From NCBI GenBank assembly GCA_031254095.1, contig JAIRVC010000002.1, positions 1-10,356 of the forward strand: a DNA stretch of 10,356 nt, in the 5' to 3' direction. This document shows, one piece after another, positions 5,660 to 10,356 of the stretch (the stretch's first letter is position 1; every line of letters starts with the position of its first letter). The notes under the pieces were generated by a model. That model saw only the letters and a list, made by a program, of their open reading frames with translations. It ran no database searches and was not told the DNA's origin. The position numbers and the translations under genes were made by a program. The DNA comes from Acidobacteriota bacterium (lineage in GTDB: Bacteria > Acidobacteriota > UBA6911).

Positions 5660-6541
5660 ATGGAACACGAATACTGGAAGTGGCCGGAGTCCAGCGCGGG
5701 TTTTGATAACCTCGGGCGAAGCGGCGGCGATACCGTTACCGTCGGCGTGGACGTCGGCACGACCAGCACGCAGGCGGCCGTTATCGGCGGCGGGGCGCTG
5801 CTTGGGTATTCAAGCATACACACCGGGGCCGATTTTAAAAAAGCGGCGGAGAACGCTCTGAATATGGCGCTTGCGGCGTCCGGCGTCGCCCGGGGCGATG
5901 TTTCCGCCATTACATGCACAGGGTTTGGCAAGGAAAACATTGCCTTTGCCTCGAAAACCATCGACGAAATACACTGTCACGCCAAAGGCGCGAGGTTTAT
6001 GTTTGGGACGGAGGTTCGTACCGTCGTCGATATGGGAGGGCAAACCGTCAAGGCCATCCGCCTTTTCGAGTGGGACAGGGTGCGCGACTTCATGTTGAAT
6101 GACAAGTGCGCGACAGGGCAAGGCCGGAATATTGAAGTACTTTGTAATCTTTTGCATATCGATATAACCGAAATCGGCACAAAATCACTGGAAGCGGAAA
6201 AGGATCCCGAACCGGTCAGCACCACATGTCTTGCTTTTGCAAATACGGAAACCTTTGGGTTATTCGGCCGCCCCGAGTTTAAAAGTGAAAAGCCGAGTGA
6301 GGCGGAAATATATGCCGGCTGCCTGTTTGCCGTCGCGTGGCGGATAATCGGCGTTATCGGCCGGTTGTCCCCGCTTGACGCGGGCGATATAAAAATCGAC
6401 GGCGCGCTCGCGTTCACCGGCGGGCTTGCAAAAAATCCCGGAATAACCCGCCGGATTGAGCGTGAACTTGGCATAACCGCCTTGACCGGCGAATACGACC
6501 CCATGTTGGCGGGCGCAATTGGCGCAGCCTTGTTGCCTTAA
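5660..6541 (+). CDS. bzdQ: BzdQ-like activase subunit (BadF/BadG/BcrA/BcrD ATPase family)
   Basis: A 293-residue ASKHA-fold ATPase of the activator family of 2-hydroxyacyl-CoA dehydratases and class I benzoyl-CoA reductases. ATP hydrolysis drives electron transfer from reduced ferredoxin through a [4Fe-4S] cluster at a dimer interface. Seen: phosphate-1 motif VGVDVGTTSTQAA (28-40), EIHCHAKGA (103-111), phosphate-2 motif DMGGQT (124-129), the two predicted cluster cysteines C150 (MLNDKCATG) and C190 (PVSTTCLAFA), and adenosine motif FTGGLAKNPG (252-261). The Trp-containing N-terminal extension (YWKWPE) and the PEPVSTTC stretch point to BzdQ rather than a simple HgdC-type activator. A strong site GGGAGGT precedes the ATG, and bzdN follows after 9 bases. 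Family certain; BzdQ naming is from motif memory, not a search. Confidence 0.82.
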   Translation: MEHEYWKWPESSAGFDNLGRSGGDTVTVGVDVGTTSTQAAVIGGGALLGYSSIHTGADFKKAAENALNMALAASGVARGDVSAITCTGFGKENIAFASKTIDEIHCHAKGARFMFGTEVRTVVDMGGQTVKAIRLFEWDRVRDFMLNDKCATGQGRNIEVLCNLLHIDITEIGTKSLEAEKDPEPVSTTCLAFANTETFGLFGRPEFKSEKPSEAEIYAGCLFAVAWRIIGVIGRLSPLDAGDIKIDGALAFTGGLAKNPGITRRIERELGITALTGEYDPMLAGAIGAALLP

Positions 6542-6550
6542 AGGAGGCAT

Positions 6551-7699
6551 ATGGCAATAAACTTTAAAAAAATGGTCGTCGGCCGCCATGCATATGCCAA
6601 AGCATGGAAAGAGCGCGGCGGCGGAAAAATACTCGGATACTTTGAGACATATTTTCCTGAAGAGATCGCTTACGCCGCGGGCGTCCTGCCGGTGCGGATC
6701 CTTGCGGAGCATGAGCCGGATTTAATCAGCGATAAGTGGATATACGGCGCGTGTTACCCGGTGAAGGACATGGCAAACCAGCTTCTCCTAGGCAGAATGG
6801 ATTATATCAACGGTCTGGTCAACACCGAGGGCTGCCAGTGGATGTTTAACGCGTACGAGGTCGTTACAAACAACCGCCCCGGCCTTTTCAACCACTATCT
6901 ATTTCTGCCGGACTATACAAATTCCGCCACATCAAAGGATGTTCTGCGCTCGGAGCTTGACGTTTTCAAGACTAAAATGGAGGACTGGACGGGCAACAGT
7001 ATAACGGATGAAGCCCTCGATAACGCCATTGAGATATACAACAAAAACCGCGTATTGCTGCGGCGGATATGCGAATTGCGGCGCGCGCAAAAGCCGGTTA
7101 TTACGGGCTCCGAATATATGCACGTCCTTCTCGCGGATCAGATCGCCGATAAAGCTGAAATGAACGTGATTCTGGAAAACTATATAACGGAGCTTGAAAA
7201 TCGCGAACCGGGACGCGATACGCTTCGTTTGATGCTAATCGGCAGCGAGACGTGGGACTCCGGGCTTGAGGAACTCATCGAATCATCGGGCGGCAATGTT
7301 GTTATAGACGAACTTGACAACGGCACATCATATTTCTGGAACAATATTTACCCGCAGAAAGACCGGCTGATGGCCATATCCCTTCGTTATCTCGACAGGC
7401 CGCACAATCCGGTGAAGGACAGCAACTGGCGCAGACGCCCTGAGCATATTTTCCGGCTTGCGGAGGACTATCATGTTGACGGCGCGATAATCCAGAAGCA
7501 GATTTACTGCCATTTGCACGGAACGGACAACTACGCGGTATGGCGGCTCTTCAGGGAGCGCAATATGCCGTTTCACTATCTTGAGCGGGACATGTTCGTT
7601 CCCAAAGAGGAAACGGCGCTGCGCATCGAGGCGTTTATGAACATGCTTCGCGAGGGCGCCACCCGTCTTGCCGGATGGCATAAAAAAGCCCTGATATAG
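6551..7699 (+). CDS. bzdN: BzdN/BcrC-like subunit of class I benzoyl-CoA reductase (2-hydroxyacyl-CoA dehydratase D family)
   Basis: A 382-residue protein of the HgdB/BcrC family, the usual length for BzdN. Members bind a [4Fe-4S] cluster through cysteines and take part in low-potential reduction of the acyl-CoA. Candidate ligands are C68 (YGACYP), C95 (NTEGCQW) and C320 (QIYCHLHG). Other family marks are GYFETYFPEEIAYAAGVLPVRI (29-50) and the second-domain start GSETWDSGLEELIESSGG (231-248) with VVIDELDNG. At position 32 this protein has Glu where some relatives, such as double-cubane-type proteins, have Cys. The AAGGAGG site overlaps the bzdQ stop and ends only 3 bases before the ATG, which is short; Met8 is an alternative start. 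A plain 2-hydroxyacyl-CoA dehydratase subunit is the alternative, less likely beside a BzdO-like partner. Confidence 0.8.
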   Translation: MAINFKKMVVGRHAYAKAWKERGGGKILGYFETYFPEEIAYAAGVLPVRILAEHEPDLISDKWIYGACYPVKDMANQLLLGRMDYINGLVNTEGCQWMFNAYEVVTNNRPGLFNHYLFLPDYTNSATSKDVLRSELDVFKTKMEDWTGNSITDEALDNAIEIYNKNRVLLRRICELRRAQKPVITGSEYMHVLLADQIADKAEMNVILENYITELENREPGRDTLRLMLIGSETWDSGLEELIESSGGNVVIDELDNGTSYFWNNIYPQKDRLMAISLRYLDRPHNPVKDSNWRRRPEHIFRLAEDYHVDGAIIQKQIYCHLHGTDNYAVWRLFRERNMPFHYLERDMFVPKEETALRIEAFMNMLREGATRLAGWHKKALI

Positions 7700-7711
7700 G
7701 AGGGTGCGTTT

Positions 7712-9028
7712 ATGAAGAATCAACGTTGGGAAACAAAGCCGCTTGATTGCTGGCAGCTTGCGAAAGAGATAAGAAGGAATTACGACAAGGCGATAGCCGG
7801 CAGGGACAGCGTATTAGGACAAGGGAACACAAGTTTTACCATCGACTGGCAGGCGGCTTTTCCCGCGATCCGCGTCGTGGAGGACAACCCGGTTGGCGCG
7901 ATGATGGCGGCTCAGGACGAAGCGTTCGCCCGCCGGGCGCGCCTTGCCAGCGAAGTCCGCGGTTGGGGACGCGAGATTTGCGGCTATCACAACACTTGCT
8001 GGGGCGCGCAGTTTCTCGGATACACGGCGGATGGAAAGCCTTTTCCAGAACGGCAGTTCACCGTTCCGTTCCCCTGCGTGTGCGATTCGCATATAAAACG
8101 CGGGCAGCAGTGCCGCGATTATAAGCCCATCGCAAGATGGACGAATGACTTTACAATGTACATAGGCGAGCGTGACGAGAAACGCGAAGAAGCCATGCTC
8201 GACCACAGAAATTTTAATACGCTCAAGCAGCTCAATGAAATGGAGACGGTTTTCGGGCAAAAACTTGACGATGAAACGCTCTTTGAGTTAGCGCGCAATT
8301 GCCGCCTGCTCAAACAGTATAGAGCGGATGTAAGCTATTTCATGACGTTCACGCCCGCGCCATTGTCGGTGAAGGATCTTTATTCATTCTTCCAACTTGG
8401 AAGCCTCGCCAAAATCGGTCCGGAACTTGCCGTAAAGTTCTGGAAGACGCTCCGAGACGAGGTAGAGTGGCGCGTCCGGAATAAAATCGCCGCCGTGGGC
8501 AGCGAGCGTTTCCGATGGATAGAGGCTCATCCGCCCTCATGGCATTTTTTGAAATATTACCGCTATATGGAACAATACGGCGCAGTCTGCCTGGGTTCGC
8601 AATATACCCATTTCTCGCAGTCGCAGCTTGAAAGAAAACCTGACGGCAGCATAGATGACCGCGAATATCCGGTGTATTCGCCGGATATGGAATTGACCAC
8701 GCGCGAGGATGTCGTCCGCTTTATGACGGGTCCCGACGCGCGCGCGCCGCACCACTTCAAAATAGACGAATATCTACGCCCGTTCGCGCTCAACGAATTT
8801 GCGGATATTTTCGCGGCTGACGGGGCTTTATTCGGCCTGTGGCGCGCCGGCGTCGGGTGTACGCTTACCCGCAAGGAACAGGCGATGCGCCTGCGTCAGG
8901 CTGGATACAGCGTTATGTGCTACGAAGGCGCTCAGTCCGGCGACCGTGTGGATCTTGACGAAAAGCGCATGTTGGAGCAGCTGGACACCTGGATGGAGAG
9001 CCTCGGCCTTCAAAAGCTTGACGAATAG
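7712..9028 (+). CDS. bzdO: BzdO/BcrB-like large subunit of class I benzoyl-CoA reductase
   Basis: A 438-residue protein, the usual length of BcrB and BzdO. It begins with the family-like KPLDCWQLAKEIRRNYD (9-25) and has EICGYHNTCWGAQFL (88-102), then a Cys-rich segment PFPCVCDSHIKRGQQC (119-134) with C122, C124 and C134. Further cysteines are C197, C293, C383 and C403. In the known enzyme this subunit pairs with BzdN/BcrC, and the pair holds the clusters and binds the aromatic CoA ester, reducing benzoyl-CoA to the cyclohexadiene carboxyl-CoA at the cost of ATP. Its AGGAGGG site overlaps the bzdN stop with 7 bases to the ATG, and bzdP follows after 11 bases: one translation-linked operon. Which cysteines bind metal and which substrate is used cannot be told here; 3-hydroxybenzoyl-CoA reductases are close relatives. 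Confidence 0.8.
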   Translation: MKNQRWETKPLDCWQLAKEIRRNYDKAIAGRDSVLGQGNTSFTIDWQAAFPAIRVVEDNPVGAMMAAQDEAFARRARLASEVRGWGREICGYHNTCWGAQFLGYTADGKPFPERQFTVPFPCVCDSHIKRGQQCRDYKPIARWTNDFTMYIGERDEKREEAMLDHRNFNTLKQLNEMETVFGQKLDDETLFELARNCRLLKQYRADVSYFMTFTPAPLSVKDLYSFFQLGSLAKIGPELAVKFWKTLRDEVEWRVRNKIAAVGSERFRWIEAHPPSWHFLKYYRYMEQYGAVCLGSQYTHFSQSQLERKPDGSIDDREYPVYSPDMELTTREDVVRFMTGPDARAPHHFKIDEYLRPFALNEFADIFAADGALFGLWRAGVGCTLTRKEQAMRLRQAGYSVMCYEGAQSGDRVDLDEKRMLEQLDTWMESLGLQKLDE

Positions 9029-9039
9029 GGGGACGTAAA

Positions 9040-9810
9040 ATGCTGATCGCCGGAATTGACATGGGGATAGAAAACACGAAGGCCGTTATCATGAAGGACG
9101 GCGGCATAATCGGGCGCTCGATAGTTTCAACGGGAGGGATCGACCGTCCCGAACAGGCGCGCCGGGTTTACGATGAGGCGCTGAACGCCGCCGGAATTGA
9201 TGCGGGCGATATAAAGAATGTGACGGCTACAGGGAAAGGGAAATATGACATACCTTTTGCGTCAGGCGTTGTTTCGGAAACTATAGCCGCGTCCCGCGCG
9301 GCGCGTTTTTACTTTCCGGAAGCTTCGGGCGTGATGAGCGTCGGCGCAGATGAGACGATTGCCGTGACGCTGGGCGATGAGCGTTTGATACGCGAATACG
9401 CGCTCAATCAAAAATGCGCGGCCGGTATCGGCACATTTCTGAAATATCTGGCGATGAGGCTTGAATTGACTGAAACTCAAGCCGGGAACTGTGACGGACC
9501 CGACGCGGGCGCTATAAACGAGGGCTGCGTCGTGTTCTCCGAACTTGACGCGCTGAGCCTTCTCAATAACGGAGCGCCGGGGGAAGCGATAATGTCGTCC
9601 GCGATAAAAGCCGCCGCCGCGCGCGCCGCCACCGTATACAATGATTTGACGATCCCCCCGGCGGGACGCGTCGTCATCATGGGCGGACTTGCGAAAAACA
9701 GGGCTTTTGCCGGAGCCCTTGAAAAATATTTGACCTTTGAATTTCTCAATTGCGAAAACCCGGAGTACTGCGGCGCGGTCGGAGCGGCGCTCAGCGGTGT
9801 GAAAGATTAA
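9040..9810 (+). CDS. bzdP: BzdP-like second activase subunit (BadF/BcrA family)
   Basis: A 256-residue ATPase of the same family as the 5660 gene but clearly divergent from it. Phosphate-1 motif is AGIDMGIENTKAV (4-16). Predicted bridging-cluster cysteines are C126 (LNQKCAAGIG) and C163 (NEGCVVFSELDA). The adenosine motif is MGGLAKNRAF (214-223). The phosphate-2 position reads VGADET (101-106) in place of the usual DxGGQD-type motif, so this subunit may bind or hydrolyse ATP differently. Two unequal activases in one operon are the mark of class I benzoyl-CoA reductases; simple dehydratases need one homodimeric activator. An AGGGGGA site overlaps the bzdO stop, 6 bases before the ATG. It is the last gene of the cluster before a 140-base gap. 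The P versus A/D naming is tentative. Confidence 0.75.
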   Translation: MLIAGIDMGIENTKAVIMKDGGIIGRSIVSTGGIDRPEQARRVYDEALNAAGIDAGDIKNVTATGKGKYDIPFASGVVSETIAASRAARFYFPEASGVMSVGADETIAVTLGDERLIREYALNQKCAAGIGTFLKYLAMRLELTETQAGNCDGPDAGAINEGCVVFSELDALSLLNNGAPGEAIMSSAIKAAAARAATVYNDLTIPPAGRVVIMGGLAKNRAFAGALEKYLTFEFLNCENPEYCGAVGAALSGVKD

Positions 9811-9827
9811 TTGCGGTATTAATACAA

Positions 9828-9843
9828 GCCGCCTCACGGCGGC
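9828..9843. repeat. GC-rich hairpin after bzdP
   Basis: GCCGCC-TCAC-GGCGGC is a perfect 6-base stem with a 4-base loop, 17 bases after the bzdP stop. No T-run follows on the plus strand, so a rho-independent terminator is not convincing, though the stem could mark the mRNA end. Confidence 0.45.
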
Positions 9844-9844
9844 C

Positions 9845-9867
9845 AGTGGTTAGTGATCAGTGGTCAG
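9845..9867. repeat. Degenerate heptanucleotide tandem repeat
   Basis: AGTGGTT, AGTGATC, AGTGGTC and a final AG run head to tail: just over three 7-base units with one or two changes each. Short heptamer repeats of this kind occur between genes in several bacterial groups. The rest of the 9811-9950 gap holds the hairpin just before it, no clear promoter, and the GGAGG ribosome site (9939-9943) of the next gene. Confidence 0.5.
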
Positions 9868-9950
9868 AAAAAATTCACCGTGAACCATCTTTGAGGGTAA
9901 CTTCTGGAACAAAGTTATAGGCAGGGGACATTTCAATTGGAGGAAAGTGT

Positions 9951-10356
9951 ATGAATAGCGCCTGGGCAAGACCTGATAAATTTTTTGGCTGGAAAGCGCT
10001 TACCGTCACAGCCGTAATGTATTTTGCCTGGACGGGCATCATGCTTTATTCCTTTCCTGATTTCCTTCCCCGCCTGCACGAAACCTTCGGGTGGAGCCGC
10101 GCCTCAATATCATGGGCAAACTCCCTGGCGATGGTTGTACAGGGACTCCTCACGCCGTTTGCCGGAATGTTAGTGATGCGCTATGGCGCCAAAAAAGCTC
10201 TGGCCGCGGGCGGCGTTTTGAGCGTGCTGTGTTTTATAGCCGCCAGTTTTCATACCAGGCTGTGGGAGCTATACCTGGCTTATGGAATTTTGTTCGGCGC
10301 GGGCGGAAGTCTTTGCGGAATGCTGGCGATGACCACCATCGCGAATAACTGGTTTG
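9951..10356 (+). CDS. MFS transporter, N-terminal part
   Basis: Frame open from ATG 9951 to the right edge, 135 codons. The ATG follows GGAGG at 7 bases. Four membrane segments are visible at about residues 14-36, 47-69, 77-98 and 103-125. Typical major facilitator pieces are FFGWKALTV at the start, FGWSRASISWA before helix 2, and the cytoplasmic loop MRYGAKKAL between helices 2 and 3, a variant of the GxxxDRxGRR signature. The pattern resembles OxlT/monocarboxylate-type carriers, which move organic acids. Its place after the reductase operon suggests uptake of the aromatic or carboxylic acid substrate, but it may be transcribed separately, and substrate is inference. Confidence 0.85.
   Translation, partial: MNSAWARPDKFFGWKALTVTAVMYFAWTGIMLYSFPDFLPRLHETFGWSRASISWANSLAMVVQGLLTPFAGMLVMRYGAKKALAAGGVLSVLCFIAASFHTRLWELYLAYGILFGAGGSLCGMLAMTTIANNWF

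Noticed and set aside
5021..5668. 215-codon minus-strand ORF opposite the CoA-transferase end
   Set aside because: Antisense shadow that crosses the palindromic repeat; no recognisable motif.
9891..9921. Promoter for the MFS gene (TTGAGG and TATAGG)
   Set aside because: Both boxes are weak and the spacer is 19 bases; not good enough to call.
10091..10348. 85-codon plus-strand ORF within the MFS gene
   Set aside because: Out-of-frame shadow; the true frame from 9951 encodes clear MFS membrane segments and is open to the window edge.

Overview
The window carries four blocks. (1) Leftward, bases 1-1193: a PadR-type repressor gene followed 12 bases later by an ABC-transporter permease of the MacB/FtsX 'ADOP' type, which runs off the left edge. 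(2) Rightward, 1365-3665: a phenylacetate-CoA ligase (paaK-like), a tandem-ACT-domain protein and a small lipoprotein with a GspG-pseudopilin-like tail, packed as one operon behind a strong extended -10 promoter. (3) A gene-free stretch of about 300 bases (3666-3970) filled with palindromic repeat elements. (4) Rightward, 3971-9810: a family I CoA-transferase, then four tightly spaced genes that look like a class I ATP-dependent benzoyl-CoA reductase of the Bzd type, in the order Q-N-O-P: activase, dehydratase-fold subunit, large subunit, second activase. An MFS transporter gene starts at 9951 and runs off the right edge.

Organism: a GC-moderate bacterium living without oxygen, at least part of the time. 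ATP-driven radical reductases of this family carry oxygen-sensitive Fe-S clusters. The PadR plus ADOP permease pair and the short protein ending in a GspG-like calcium-loop tail are typical of Acidobacteriota, so an anaerobic acidobacterium or a relative is my best guess. That is inference from gene style; no rRNA or phylogenetic marker is present.

How the genes may work together: the CoA-transferase (or the PaaK-like ligase) would make the aromatic acyl-CoA thioester. BzdQ and BzdP would form the ATP-hydrolysing electron activator with one bridging [4Fe-4S] cluster, and BzdN plus BzdO would carry the catalytic clusters and the substrate. The MFS protein could import the acid. No ferredoxin, hydratase, dehydrogenase or ring-opening hydrolase of the lower benzoyl-CoA pathway is in view, so the exact substrate is open: benzoyl-CoA, a hydroxybenzoyl-CoA or another acyl-CoA.

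Most notable oddities: related palindromic repeats in opposite orientation on either side of the CoA-transferase gene; a 144-base inverted-repeat-bounded element with a decayed second copy next to it; a sharp rise in AUA isoleucine codons from about 9% in paaK to about half in the CoA-transferase gene; and a PadR promoter whose -10 lies so close to the ATG that the mRNA should be almost leaderless.
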